Positions 49,243-58,037 of a DNA stretch of 64,000 bases are shown one piece after another. Within the stretch, counting starts at the first letter, position 1, and every line of letters starts with the position of its first letter. Made by a program: the position numbers and the translations under genes. Source of the DNA: an uncultured Thermoproteales archaeon (GTDB lineage Archaea; Thermoproteota; Thermoprotei; Thermoproteales; Thermoproteaceae); NCBI GenBank assembly GCA_938027595.1, contig CALJAK010000007.1, forward strand, positions 45,982-109,981, in the 5' to 3' direction. Below the pieces are notes generated by a model. It ran no database searches. It was given only the letters and a program-made list of their open reading frames with translations, and had not been told where the DNA came from.

Positions 49243-50687
49243 ATTATCACACCCATGACCAACGCAGTTACGTATAGATGCAGCTCCCCCAGTCTAACCA
49301 ACAACGCGATTGACACGTAGATAGCTAGCGAGAACGTGGACATAATCACGGCGACGCTGACGTATCTGGCTTCTCTAAACTTGCCTAGAGCTATGAGTAA
49401 ATCTCGATATATCTCGCTGGAGTATCGATATAGGAAGTAAATCGTCGGCAGTATTACGGCTATGGAAAACAAGCCGAGGTACGCGATGGAAAACGACAAC
49501 ACTAACACTAAGATAGCTATCTTAGCCGCGGTAGTGAAGGCGTGTGTAACTACGTGGTAGAGTTTTTCATACACTGCGATTTTTGGCAGTTCTCTAACGC
49601 GTCTCGCCACGTAGTTCTCAATGTCAGTTCTATACCTCCACATATACGGTGCGAGAAATAGCGAAAATACCGGCGATAGCGCTAACGCAGTCGCCAGCTC
49701 GATATCTAGGTAAGACGCCGCGTGGGCAATTATTGGAATTGAGAGAGACAACTCCGACACGTGTGCGGCGGAGAGCGCCACGCCCGTGGAGAGCTTCGGC
49801 TGGCCGGTAGTCAACAAACTGCCGAAGAACACCGCCACTGCTCTAATCGCAATAGCAAAGAAGGAGATGGCTACCCCGAGAGTCATATATAGCGGGTTGA
49901 ATGCCAAAGCGGGGAGCGAGAGCCCCACTGCCAACATGTATAGATAAATCACGAAGCCAGACACGGCGGCTGCCTCTTTCTCGTGCACTTTGTGCACGTC
50001 AGATCTGGAAAACAAATACCCCGCGACGAAGGCGCCTATGAATGGCGACGCGATTTGGAAGTATTGAACTACCGAAACGAAACCAAACGCAGTGGCGAGA
50101 GCAAAAGGCAGCGCGTACTCACGTCCAATGATATAGCGATATATGTAGCTAAACACGGCAAACGCAACTAAACCCATGGCGACTAGAATTGTGAGAATCA
50201 CTGGCAGACTCTCTACGGTGACGTTACCCAGTAAGAGGCTGAGCGATATGAACAACACGGCGTCTTCGAGAGTAGTGAGAGATATGGCTGTACCTCTGGC
50301 GTGCGGCGGTAGAGTCTGCGAAAGCCTCAGCGTCAATAAACTCGACGAGCTCAACATCATCACAGCCACTATCAACGCCTCGGCAACTGTGAACCCAACT
50401 AATCTAAATAGAACTATAGACATCCCCACTATTAGCGATGCTTCGAGAAACACCGCAAAGAAAGAAACGGGCGCCAACCCCGCCGAGCCCGTCTGTCGCC
50501 CTACTTCGAACGCCACTAGCGACAGAAGTATCTGTAGATATGTGTAAGACAAGTTGACTCCAAGAAGTTTCCCAATTATGAAGCCAGAGATGAAGAAACC
50601 GAGGAAGGGCGGCAGCTCCAGCGAGTCTAGTACATAGGCGAGAAACACGCCGAGGATTAACGACGCTGCAACCGCAGCTAACTCCAC
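49164..50687 (-). CDS. Kef-type CPA2 monovalent cation/proton antiporter
   Basis: This 507-aa protein has 11-13 membrane segments in the first 370 residues. Family features are LGVFLAYVLDSLELPPFLGFFISGFIIGKLLGV and LITTGQPKLSTGVALSAAHVSELSLSIPIIAHA. The C-terminal part has further membrane segments and no TrkA-N (RCK) domain. It should exchange Na+ or K+ for H+. The ion is not decided by the sequence. It starts at ATG 50687, sharing one base with the alaX stop. Confidence 0.88.
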   Translation of the reverse strand: MELAAVAASLILGVFLAYVLDSLELPPFLGFFISGFIIGKLLGVNLSYTYLQILLSLVAFEVGRQTGSAGLAPVSFFAVFLEASLIVGMSIVLFRLVGFTVAEALIVAVMMLSSSSLLTLRLSQTLPPHARGTAISLTTLEDAVLFISLSLLLGNVTVESLPVILTILVAMGLVAFAVFSYIYRYIIGREYALPFALATAFGFVSVVQYFQIASPFIGAFVAGYLFSRSDVHKVHEKEAAAVSGFVIYLYMLAVGLSLPALAFNPLYMTLGVAISFFAIAIRAVAVFFGSLLTTGQPKLSTGVALSAAHVSELSLSIPIIAHAASYLDIELATALALSPVFSLFLAPYMWRYRTDIENYVARRVRELPKIAVYEKLYHVVTHAFTTAAKIAILVLVLSFSIAYLGLFSIAVILPTIYFLYRYSSEIYRDLLIALGKFREARYVSVAVIMSTFSLAIYVSIALLVRLGELHLYVTALVMGVIIYLLFATFRELQRKSTREFNSRTTEL

Positions 50688-51400
50688 TATTCTACAGTGT
50701 AGTAAAGCCGCTTCTTCCCCCTCCCCCTGTTTTCCACTTTCAAAACTTTGACGTTACCAATTTCGCTAGTGTTTCTCACGTGCGGCCCCCCGTCGGCTTG
50801 TATGTCAATTCCAGTAATTTCCACGATTCTCAACTGGGGCAGGTTGGGTGGCGTTCTCTCAGCCAGCTTGACGACGCCGGGAATTTTCAAAGCCTCCTCT
50901 CTGGGGAGCCAGTACACTTTGACTTCTACGCCTCTCTTCGCAATTTCGTTCACCTCCGCCACTGCCTCTTCAAAAACTCTCCTCACGGTGGTCATGTCTC
51001 CCTCTATATTGAAGTCGTCGTGTGCGTACTCATGCGTAATTACGCCACCCGTAATCAAAGCGTTATATCTATTGTACATAACTGCCGACAAGATGTGAGC
51101 CGCCGTATGTAACCGCATTTTTATATATCTCTTCTCCCAATCTATCTCTCCCCTAACTACGTCACCAACGCCAAATCTCGGAGTTCTGTCTAAGACGTGC
51201 ACTACCTCCTCCCCCCTCCGCGTGGCCACTGCCGAATATTTCTCCACTCCAGTTATGAAACCCACATCTCCCTCCACACCCCCACTGCCGTCGTGGAATG
51301 CGGTTTGGTCTAACACAACTTCGTTGTTAGACACCGACACTACGGCGGCTTCAAACTCCCTCATGTAAGAATCTGTCTGATACAAAAGCCTAGTCGGCAT
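50687..51400 (-). CDS. alaX: alanyl-tRNA editing protein AlaX
   Basis: This 237-aa free-standing editing domain hydrolyses Ser-tRNA(Ala) or Gly-tRNA(Ala). It has an N-terminal glycine-rich beta barrel (DQTAFHDGSGG, VHVLDRTPRFGVGD), zinc ligands in RLHTAAHILSA and a second site in DIQADGGPHVRNT. The Cys seen in AlaRS (CGGTH) is Asp here. The length fits the medium AlaX type. The window also holds D-aminoacyl-tRNA deacylase, so two proofreading enzymes lie within 7 kb. Confidence 0.92.
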   Translation of the reverse strand: MPTRLLYQTDSYMREFEAAVVSVSNNEVVLDQTAFHDGSGGVEGDVGFITGVEKYSAVATRRGEEVVHVLDRTPRFGVGDVVRGEIDWEKRYIKMRLHTAAHILSAVMYNRYNALITGGVITHEYAHDDFNIEGDMTTVRRVFEEAVAEVNEIAKRGVEVKVYWLPREEALKIPGVVKLAERTPPNLPQLRIVEITGIDIQADGGPHVRNTSEIGNVKVLKVENRGRGKKRLYYTVE

Positions 51401-51431
51401 AGTGTTGAAATTACTCAGCTATATAACTTTA

Positions 51432-52643
51432 CTACGGGTGCGACACTGTGAAGTAGAAGCCGTATCTCTCCATTTCCTCCCCCAACGCGTCTATGTCCAA
51501 AGCGCCAGGCACCTCCACTACGAAGACAAGTCTCACGTAATTCGGTCTCTGTTCCGGGTCGTAACGCTCGTGGTACACCTCCAGTATGTTTATGTTGTGG
51601 GAAGCCAAGAGAGACGACGCCTTTGCCAAAGTCCCCGGTCTGTCGGGCACTTCGCCTATGAGTTTCAAAACTCGCTTCTGTCTAGCGAGAGCTTTCATTA
51701 AAACTCTCATCAATATGGGGGCGTCTATGTTACCCCCAGAGACAATCACCGCGGCTTTTCTACCCCTGAGGGGGATTTTGCCAGAGATAACAGCAGCCGC
51801 CGCCGCCGCGCCGGCGCCTTCGGCAATAACTCTAGCTCTCTCCAAGAGGAGGAATATGGCGTCTACTATTTCGTTGTCATCCACTAACACAACCTCGTCG
51901 ACGTATTCACTTATGATTTTGAACGTTATATCCCCCGGCCGCTTTATAGCTATGCCGTCAGCTATAGTGTCTACTCGTTCAATCACGACGGGCTTTCCCT
52001 CGCGGAGAGATAAATACACCGAGGGAGCTCCACTGGCTTGCACGCCGACAACTTTCACCGACGGCTTCATTTTCTTCACGGCGTACGCAATGCCAGAGAT
52101 CAACCCCCCGCCGCCTATGGGTACAACTACCGTATCTACATCTGGCACATCTTCCAGTATCTCTACTCCCAACGTGGCTTGGCCAGAAATCACGTAGTAA
52201 TCGTCATATGCGTGAAGGAATTTGGCGCCGCTGTGCACAAGCTCCATTGCCTTTTTCTCAGCCTCGTAGTAACTCTCGCCGTGTAACACCACTGCCGCTC
52301 CGTAGTCTTGCGTCTTTTTCACCTTAAGCCAGGGGGTGTTCTCCGGCATCGCCACCGTGGCTCTCACGCCGTGTAACTGCGCCGCGTAGGCCACACCCTG
52401 GGCGTGGTTTCCCGAAGAAGCCGTCACGAATTCTCGAAATCCCTCTCTTACGTACTTATGTATGGCGAAGTAAGCGCCTCTAATTTTGAAACTACCCGTC
52501 TTCTGCAGAGCTTCTAGCTTTAGGAAAACTTCGCCTCCAGACAGTCTGGAGAGAGATTCAGACCTCAAGAGGGGCGTTCTGTGTATCTTTCCCTCTGTCT
52601 GTCTCTCTCTGATGACTGTCAGTGCCTCATCTAGTAGAATCAT
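51432..52643 (-). CDS. ilvA: threonine dehydratase with ACT domain
   Basis: This 403-aa PLP enzyme deaminates threonine (or serine) to a 2-oxo acid. The PLP lysine lies in KTGSFKIRGAYFA, the substrate loop is TASSGNHAQGVA and the phosphate cup is GGGGLISG. The last 80 residues (about 325-403) form an ACT domain (LKLIGEVPDRPGTLAKASSLLASHNINILEVYHE), the usual place for amino-acid feedback. It could serve isoleucine synthesis or threonine breakdown. It overlaps the aminotransferase gene upstream by 17 nt. Confidence 0.93.
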   Translation of the reverse strand: MILLDEALTVIRERQTEGKIHRTPLLRSESLSRLSGGEVFLKLEALQKTGSFKIRGAYFAIHKYVREGFREFVTASSGNHAQGVAYAAQLHGVRATVAMPENTPWLKVKKTQDYGAAVVLHGESYYEAEKKAMELVHSGAKFLHAYDDYYVISGQATLGVEILEDVPDVDTVVVPIGGGGLISGIAYAVKKMKPSVKVVGVQASGAPSVYLSLREGKPVVIERVDTIADGIAIKRPGDITFKIISEYVDEVVLVDDNEIVDAIFLLLERARVIAEGAGAAAAAAVISGKIPLRGRKAAVIVSGGNIDAPILMRVLMKALARQKRVLKLIGEVPDRPGTLAKASSLLASHNINILEVYHERYDPEQRPNYVRLVFVVEVPGALDIDALGEEMERYGFYFTVSHP

Positions 52644-53838
52644 ATCTCTCCCTCAGCGCCATAGACAACCGCCTTATTCCCTCGTGTATCTGCTCAAACG
52701 TGGGATACGTGAAGTTGAGCCTCATGGCGTTCTTCACTGACTGGTCTACAAAAAAGCCGTGTCCCGGGATGAATGCCACTTTGTACTGAGTAACTGCGTA
52801 CTTCAACAATTCTTTAGTATCTATCTCAGACGGAGCCGTGACCCATATGAACATGCCGCCGGAGGGTCTAGTCCATTCAATGCCGGGGGGCATGTAAGTC
52901 TCTAGAGCTGCCAACATTGCATCACGCTTCCGCTTGTATAAATCTCTCACATGTGGCAAATTCTTAAGTACGATATTCCTACGGAGTCCCTCGAGGAATA
53001 CGTATTGGGCAAAATTAGAGGTGTTCAAGTTTAGCGATTGTTTAGCTAAGTTAAACCACTTTATGACGTCTTCGTTTGCAATTGCCCAACCCAAGCGGAG
53101 GCCGGGGGCAAAGATTTTAGAGGCGGTGGAGAGATATATCACTCTATTTGTCTTGTCAAGAGCTTTAAGCGGCGTGACGTTTATAGATTCAAACAAGAAA
53201 TACGAATAGGGGTCGTCCTCCACAGCCACCAAGTCGTATCTCTCCACTAACTCGAGGAGGTATTTCCTTCTGTCTTGTGACATAGTAACACCGCTGGGGT
53301 TCTGCGCCGTGGGTATTGTGTAGATAAACTTTATCTTTGCCCCCTCTGTCGTGAGTCGCTTTATCTTCTCTTCCAGAATCTCCACAATCATGCCATTTTC
53401 GTCAATGGGTACCCCTATCAACCTCGGCTGATAGACGCGCCAAGCTTGCAGCGCGGCTATGTAAGTGGGGTTTTCTGTAATTATCACGTCGCCTGGGTTG
53501 ATGAAAACCCTCCCCAACAACTCCAAAGCTTCTTGACTGCCGACTGTGATTATTACGTTTTCCGGATTAGCCACTATGCCGCTGTGTGCGCTAAATTTCG
53601 CAATCTCCTGCCGTAGCTCAATTATCCCCTCTGTGGGGCCGTACTGTAGCGCTTTGTGTGGATACGCCTCAAGCACGTGTTCAACAACTTTCTTCATGTC
53701 TTCTATGGGAAACGTAGAGGGGTCTGGCAGTCCGCCACCGAAAGAAATTACGTCCGCCGTTGCCCACTTCAGTAATTCTCTCACTTCGCTAGCTGAAATG
53801 AATTGAGCACGTGTGGCGAGAAGTCTAGATATATCCAT
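52627..53838 (-). CDS. class I/II PLP aminotransferase
   Basis: This 403-aa fold-type I aminotransferase carries YGPTEGIIELRQEIA, TVGSQEALELL, the PLP contact in AVEDDPYSYFLF, the Schiff-base lysine in LSTASKIFAPGLRLGW, and the carboxylate-binding Arg near NAMRLNFTYP. It is closest in look to the LysN/2-aminoadipate/aromatic group found in thermophiles. The exact substrate is open. It is co-transcribed with ilvA by a 17-nt overlap. A TATA tract lies at about 53855-53865. Confidence 0.87.
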   Translation of the reverse strand: MDISRLLATRAQFISASEVRELLKWATADVISFGGGLPDPSTFPIEDMKKVVEHVLEAYPHKALQYGPTEGIIELRQEIAKFSAHSGIVANPENVIITVGSQEALELLGRVFINPGDVIITENPTYIAALQAWRVYQPRLIGVPIDENGMIVEILEEKIKRLTTEGAKIKFIYTIPTAQNPSGVTMSQDRRKYLLELVERYDLVAVEDDPYSYFLFESINVTPLKALDKTNRVIYLSTASKIFAPGLRLGWAIANEDVIKWFNLAKQSLNLNTSNFAQYVFLEGLRRNIVLKNLPHVRDLYKRKRDAMLAALETYMPPGIEWTRPSGGMFIWVTAPSEIDTKELLKYAVTQYKVAFIPGHGFFVDQSVKNAMRLNFTYPTFEQIHEGIRRLSMALRERYDSTR

Positions 53839-53882
53839 GTAATGCTTAAGTAAAACACTATATAAGTTTATTTATATATATT

Positions 53883-54122
53883 CTATTGTGAGAAACACTC
53901 TCTACACATACGTCCAAGCCCCCACCTCGTGCTGCACACATCGCAGACAAGTCGACCGCAACGTATGCAAGTGGAGATCGAGAAGTTGACTCCACACAAT
54001 CTACACAACGTTGAAAAACACGCCGCGCACATGTCGCCCCTCCAGTCGTGCTTACAGACAAACCGCCCACACTTTAGACACTTATATTCAGCTTCTTCAA
54101 ATCCACAAATTTGACATTCCAT
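53883..54122 (-). CDS. 15-cysteine duplicated zinc-finger protein (79 aa)
   Basis: This short protein has 15 cysteines at 3, 6, 15, 18, 23, 32, 35, 40, 43, 52, 55, 60, 63, 73 and 76. Two halves align: CxxC, then CxxCGRxVC, then MCxxCFS, with a period of 37-41 residues. In the first half His25/Asp26 stand where the second half has Cys63. Each half could bind two zinc ions in a B-box-like cross-brace. The start overlaps the sucD stop (TAATG). The function is unknown; a binding or regulatory role is inferred. Confidence 0.8.
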   Translation of the reverse strand: MECQICGFEEAEYKCLKCGRFVCKHDWRGDMCAACFSTLCRLCGVNFSISTCIRCGRLVCDVCSTRWGLGRMCRECFSQ

Positions 54123-54994
54123 TAAAGAACTTCGGCGAGTAGTTTGGGAACTTCAAACGGCGTCTCGGCCACCGGCACTCCAGCCTCTCTGAAAGCCCTA
54201 ATTTTACCTCCCGCATCTCCAGATCCCAACATCACGATCGCTCCGGCGTGACCCATACGCTTACCCGGCGGAGCGGTGCGGCCAGCTACGTACGCCACGA
54301 TTGGCTTCCCTATGGCACCCTCGGCGTATAGCTTCGCGAGTCTCTCCTCGGCGTCGCCCCCCACTTCGCCAATTACCACAATTGCATCCACGTCTGGGTC
54401 TTGAGCCACTCTAAGCGTGGCTTCCATCAAGTCGAGCCCAACCACTGGGTCACCGCCAACGCCAATGGCTACGTTTATGCCAAATCCCCGTTTGACTAAT
54501 TGGAACGAAATTTCGTATGTCAAAGTGCCGGACCGGCTAACTACAGCGATTCTGCCAGGCGTTTGATATACGCTGTTTGGCATAATGCCTATCTTCGTCC
54601 TAATCGGCGGCGCCACCACGCCGGGGCAGTTCGGCCCAATCACAGTAACGCCACGCGACTTGGCGTAGTTTACAGCTCTAAGCATGTCATGTACTGGTAT
54701 ATGTTCCGTGATGACCACCGCCAGTTCTACGCCGGCATCTACAGCCTCCAACAGAGCGTCTACTGCGAACTTGGCTGGGACGAAAATCGCAGTGGCGTTT
54801 ACGCCGTGTTTTCTGACGGCCTCCTCAACTGTGTCATATACGGGGACGCCATGTACAGTGACGCCGCCCTTGCCGGGAGTCACCCCAGCGACTACTTTAG
54901 TGCCGTACTCCAACATCCGCTGGAGGTGGAAAGAGCCCTCCCGCCCTGTGGCGCCCTGGACTACAACTTTGGTATTTGGATTTATCAACGTCAT
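54122..54994 (-). CDS. sucD: succinyl-CoA synthetase alpha subunit
   Basis: With SucC this enzyme interconverts succinyl-CoA and succinate with NTP formation. It is 290 aa, with a CoA-binding Rossmann domain starting TKVVVQGATGREGSFHLQRMLEYGT, GPNCPGVV, and the phosphohistidine loop GHAGAIV near the C-terminus. It overlaps sucC by 4 nt, and the cysteine-rich gene follows by a TAATG overlap. Confidence 0.96.
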   Translation of the reverse strand: MTLINPNTKVVVQGATGREGSFHLQRMLEYGTKVVAGVTPGKGGVTVHGVPVYDTVEEAVRKHGVNATAIFVPAKFAVDALLEAVDAGVELAVVITEHIPVHDMLRAVNYAKSRGVTVIGPNCPGVVAPPIRTKIGIMPNSVYQTPGRIAVVSRSGTLTYEISFQLVKRGFGINVAIGVGGDPVVGLDLMEATLRVAQDPDVDAIVVIGEVGGDAEERLAKLYAEGAIGKPIVAYVAGRTAPPGKRMGHAGAIVMLGSGDAGGKIRAFREAGVPVAETPFEVPKLLAEVL

Positions 54995-56127
54995 AGCGCC
55001 AACTCCACAGCTTTTTTGGCAGCTTCCTCCGCCTCCTCGAAGAGAGGTACACCTATCTCAGCCAAAATTTTTCTCCCCAACTCTTCGTTTGTGCCTTTTA
55101 TCCTCACTACAATGGGTTTCCCACCCCCCGCCAGAGCTTCTCTTATGCCTTGTGCCACTTCGTCAGCTCTCGTAATTCCGCCGAAGATATTTACAAATAT
55201 AACTCTCACACGGGGGTGGTTCAACAAGACTTTCACTGCTTCCCTCACCACTTCTCTACTGGCGCCGCCGCCTATGTCGAGGAAATTCGCCGGCCTCCCA
55301 CCGAAGTGATACACCAAGTCCATAGTAGACATAGTCAACCCAGCGCCGTTGCCAATTATGCCAATGTCGCCGTCTAACTCCACGTAGTGAAAACCCACTT
55401 TCCTTGCCCAACTTTCAAACTCCGTCACGTCGCGGGGGTCTTCCTCAAGCGCTTTCGCCAAGTCGCTGTGTTTAAACAAAGCGTTGTCGTCTACTATAGC
55501 TCTGGCGTCTAGCGGGATGACATCCCCATCTTTAGTAACCGCCAGTGGGTTGGACTCCACCAACTCGGCGTCGTAGTCAACCATTATTTTATACATGGCG
55601 CTCACCACAGAAGCCACTTGTCGCCACTGGGGCGCGTCCGGCCGGAAGCCCAGCCACGAGGCAATACTACGTATGTGGTACTCTCTGACACCCACAAAGG
55701 GGTCGACGTATATCTTTTTTATCTTCTCTGGATTCGCTTTGGCGATTTCCTCTATATCCACGCCGCCGGTTGGAGACGCCAGAAATAAATATCTACGGGT
55801 AGCTCTGTCGATAATTAACGAGAGATACATCTCTCTCTCCACTTCTATGTACTTAGTTACGTACAGCTTTTTCACAGTCAACCCCTTGATCTCCATCCCA
55901 AACATTTTTCTAGAGAGTTCCAGAGCCTCCTCTGGAGTGTTAGCCACTTTAACTCCGCCAGCCTTCCCCCTGCCGGCCACTACCACTTGAGCTTTCAAAA
56001 CCACTGGCGTACCTATCTCTCTAGCCGCGTTGTATACCTCCTCAGGCGTCCGCGCCACTATGCCGGGGGGAATCTTAACGCCGTATTTAGAAAACAATTC
56101 TTTAGTTTCGTACTCATGCAGCTTCAT
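54991..56127 (-). CDS. sucC: succinyl-CoA synthetase beta subunit
   Basis: This 378-aa subunit carries the ATP-grasp domain (KLHEYETKELFSKYGV at the start, VLKAQVVVAGRGKAGGVK for nucleotide binding) and the C-terminal flavodoxin-like domain with NIFGGITRADEVAQGI. It starts at ATG 56127. The gene is 9 nt after a 53-aa ORF and is the first of the sucC-sucD-cysteine protein run. Confidence 0.96.
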   Translation of the reverse strand: MKLHEYETKELFSKYGVKIPPGIVARTPEEVYNAAREIGTPVVLKAQVVVAGRGKAGGVKVANTPEEALELSRKMFGMEIKGLTVKKLYVTKYIEVEREMYLSLIIDRATRRYLFLASPTGGVDIEEIAKANPEKIKKIYVDPFVGVREYHIRSIASWLGFRPDAPQWRQVASVVSAMYKIMVDYDAELVESNPLAVTKDGDVIPLDARAIVDDNALFKHSDLAKALEEDPRDVTEFESWARKVGFHYVELDGDIGIIGNGAGLTMSTMDLVYHFGGRPANFLDIGGGASREVVREAVKVLLNHPRVRVIFVNIFGGITRADEVAQGIREALAGGGKPIVVRIKGTNEELGRKILAEIGVPLFEEAEEAAKKAVELAL

Positions 56128-56136
56128 GACAAGTAT

Positions 56137-56298
56137 TTACTGTTGATTTATAAGTAAATACACGCCGGGCTCTCTAGCTGCCGCAATGGCGTCTTTCCTA
56201 TGTCTAAACACCCCCACCACCTTCCCCTCTCTAATCAACACCCAACCTCTCTCGCCACCCGCCGCCCTCGCCCACCGGCGAAGTTCTTCTTCAATCAT
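56137..56298 (-). CDS. small protein (53 aa), DUF5678-like
   Basis: The frame starts at ATG 56298, overlapping the stop of the oxidase gene upstream (ATGA), and ends at TAA 56137. The pattern WVLIREGKVVGVFRHRKDAIAAARE, with a short strand, a turn and a helix, resembles the DUF5678 type of tiny proteins whose role is unknown. The end (PGVYLLINQQ) is another strand. Its coupling to the oxidase and its closeness to sucC (9 nt) support expression. Confidence 0.65.
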   Translation of the reverse strand: MIEEELRRWARAAGGERGWVLIREGKVVGVFRHRKDAIAAAREPGVYLLINQQ

Positions 56299-57545
56299 AT
56301 GACTAAGCGCTCTTCTTCAAAACACCTATTGCGCCTCAATGCGCCGCTGCCCACAGCTACACCGCCGTAGAGCTCCGCTTTTCCGCGGCCTAGCGCCAGA
56401 CTCGCTGCGATTCTCCCCACGGCGTCTGCCTTCATGATCCCAGAGCCGGAAGTCCCAGCAGCCACGTAGAGACCCTCCGCCAATCTATCCACAATGGGTT
56501 GGTAATCGATGACGTTCTCGTCGTAGTGACCAGCCCAAGCGCTTTGTGGAACTCTGTTCTCGAAAGCCGGCACATACTTCGAAAGCACTGGATAAATACC
56601 AAACCGCCAGAGAGACTCCTCAGCCTCCGCCCGCTCTTCAAACCCGTAAGGCCTCCTGTCCGACATGCCGATCCAAAAAGTCCCCTCGCCCGGCTCCGGC
56701 CTTAGATATATCCCCCTCGGCAGTATGATCACCGGCGACCACTGAGAGTCCGACAGCCCCATCTCCAACAGCGTTCTCAACTCTCCGTCAGCTCTCACTA
56801 CGAAAACCTGCCGCTTGCGCGGTCTGATGGGGAGTCCGAAACCCATGCGGCCAGCCAGAGTCTCAGTCCATGCGCCCGTGGCTAAGATTACGTTTTTCGC
56901 TTCTATAGGTCCAGCTGTTGTCTCCACACCCACAGCCCTAACCTCTTGCCACGGGAACGGCTCTCCCGGTATCTCCAACGGCCGCTTTGGAGCGAATAAC
57001 ACGGTTTCCACCCGCGTGTTGTACATAACCTCGCCCCCCGCGCCAACGTACATTTCATAATAGTATCTCACGAGTTTCTCTGGATCCATTATGCCCGCGT
57101 CTTTTACCAAAAGAGCAAAAGAAACGTTAGGCAACCCCATTTCTCTAGCCTCCTCATCTGTGGCTAAGTCGAATTTGATAGATTTGTCGAGTTGTCTATA
57201 CATCTCGACAGATATGCCCATCTGGCGCAACTCCGACGCTGTTTGTGTAAACAGTTGACTAGCCTCCTCCGGCACGAGAAAGAGATATCCAACCCACTTC
57301 ATCCCCAGATCTACCCCACTCAGTTGGACATCTCGGTAAAACTGAACGCTGGTTTTTGCCAAAATTCTGTTAGCCCAAGAAGTGAAAATTGTCCTAAAGG
57401 CAGCGGCAGATTTGGCAGTGTCCCCCATGCCGACACTTGGGTTTTGGTCAATTACCAACACCCGCGCGTTGGGAGAAAACCGCTTGAGGTGATAAGCCGT
57501 AGACATGCCGACAACGCCGGCGCCCACTACTACATAGTCATACAT
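56295..57545 (-). CDS. DAO-family FAD-dependent amino-acid oxidase/dehydrogenase
   Basis: This 416-aa flavoprotein has an N-terminal FAD site VVVGAGVVGMSTAYHL, ENVRNVI-like dinucleotide support (NVILATGAW) and a C-terminal FAD site GLYVAAGTSGSGIMKADAVGRIAASL. The fold is that of glycine, sarcosine, D-amino-acid and dye-linked L-proline dehydrogenases. No membrane segment or electron-transfer partner is visible. It starts at ATG 57545, downstream of a TATA-like AATATTAATAG (about 57560-57570). Confidence 0.87.
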   Translation of the reverse strand: MYDYVVVGAGVVGMSTAYHLKRFSPNARVLVIDQNPSVGMGDTAKSAAAFRTIFTSWANRILAKTSVQFYRDVQLSGVDLGMKWVGYLFLVPEEASQLFTQTASELRQMGISVEMYRQLDKSIKFDLATDEEAREMGLPNVSFALLVKDAGIMDPEKLVRYYYEMYVGAGGEVMYNTRVETVLFAPKRPLEIPGEPFPWQEVRAVGVETTAGPIEAKNVILATGAWTETLAGRMGFGLPIRPRKRQVFVVRADGELRTLLEMGLSDSQWSPVIILPRGIYLRPEPGEGTFWIGMSDRRPYGFEERAEAEESLWRFGIYPVLSKYVPAFENRVPQSAWAGHYDENVIDYQPIVDRLAEGLYVAAGTSGSGIMKADAVGRIAASLALGRGKAELYGGVAVGSGALRRNRCFEEERLVI

Positions 57546-57575
57546 ATGTCTGTTATCTCTATTAATATTTCAACG

Positions 57576-57968
57576 TTATTGGCTACAGATCCCCCTAATG
57601 AGTATGGTGGTGGGGTGGACTCCGTATTTATTTAAAACTTTCACAAACTCCTCCCCCTCTATGTCTATAACTCTCTCCGTGTTTATACAAACCACGTTGA
57701 GGTGTGGCGTTACGTTGTCGTAGTAAGTTCTTCCGTTGTGTTCAAACGACGTCACTAACCCAACTTCCTCCAATAGCTCAAGTATTGAATATACAGTGCT
57801 AGCGCTGATAGAGGGCATTACTTGCTTAACTTCGTTGAGAATGTCGTTAAACGTTGGGTGTGACCTCTCGGCTAGCTTTTCCAAAACTATCTTCACAACT
57901 TCTATCCTCTGTGGAGTTATTCTGTATCCGCTTTCCCTCAAGACATTAGTGACGTGCTCAAGGTTCAC
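57576..57968 (-). CDS. Fur-family transcription regulator
   Basis: This 130-aa protein has an N-terminal winged helix (LRESGYRITPQRIEVVKIVLE, then ISASTVYSILELLEEVGLV) that matches Fur/PerR, with a short C-terminal domain. The usual metal part is reduced. A single CIN replaces the first zinc CxxC and there is no second pair, so metal sensing may differ or be lost. It starts at GTG 57968. Its upstream spacer has a palindrome over the probable TATA box, so self-control is likely. The neighbours are the DAO-type oxidase and an adenosine kinase. Confidence 0.85.
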   Translation of the reverse strand: MNLEHVTNVLRESGYRITPQRIEVVKIVLEKLAERSHPTFNDILNEVKQVMPSISASTVYSILELLEEVGLVTSFEHNGRTYYDNVTPHLNVVCINTERVIDIEGEEFVKVLNKYGVHPTTILIRGICSQ

Positions 57969-57988
57969 TTACCTAAATTCGTGTTCTA

Positions 57989-58002
57989 AATAAAAATTTA
58001 TT
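57989..58002. promoter_or_regulatory. palindrome in the fur/adenosine kinase divergent promoter
   Basis: AATAAA-AA-TTTATT is a perfect inverted repeat of 14 bp. It lies about 24-34 nt before the Fur start on the minus strand and covers the likely TATA box. A second TATA-like GTATAAATAAA (58006-58016) serves the plus-strand gene. AT-rich palindromes are typical of Fur-type operators, but AT-rich promoters make chance possible. Confidence 0.45.
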
Positions 58003-58037
58003 GGTGTATAAATAAAAACCTCCACAAAATTTGTTTT

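Noticed and set aside
51586..52197. 203-codon plus-strand frame opposite threonine dehydratase
   Set aside because: It is antisense to a complete PLP enzyme and shows only low-complexity Ser/Thr-rich translation.
54500..55309. Long plus-strand frame of 269 codons opposite sucD and sucC
   Set aside because: It lies wholly antisense to two strongly conserved genes with full motif sets. Its protein is low in recognisable structure and has no promoter.
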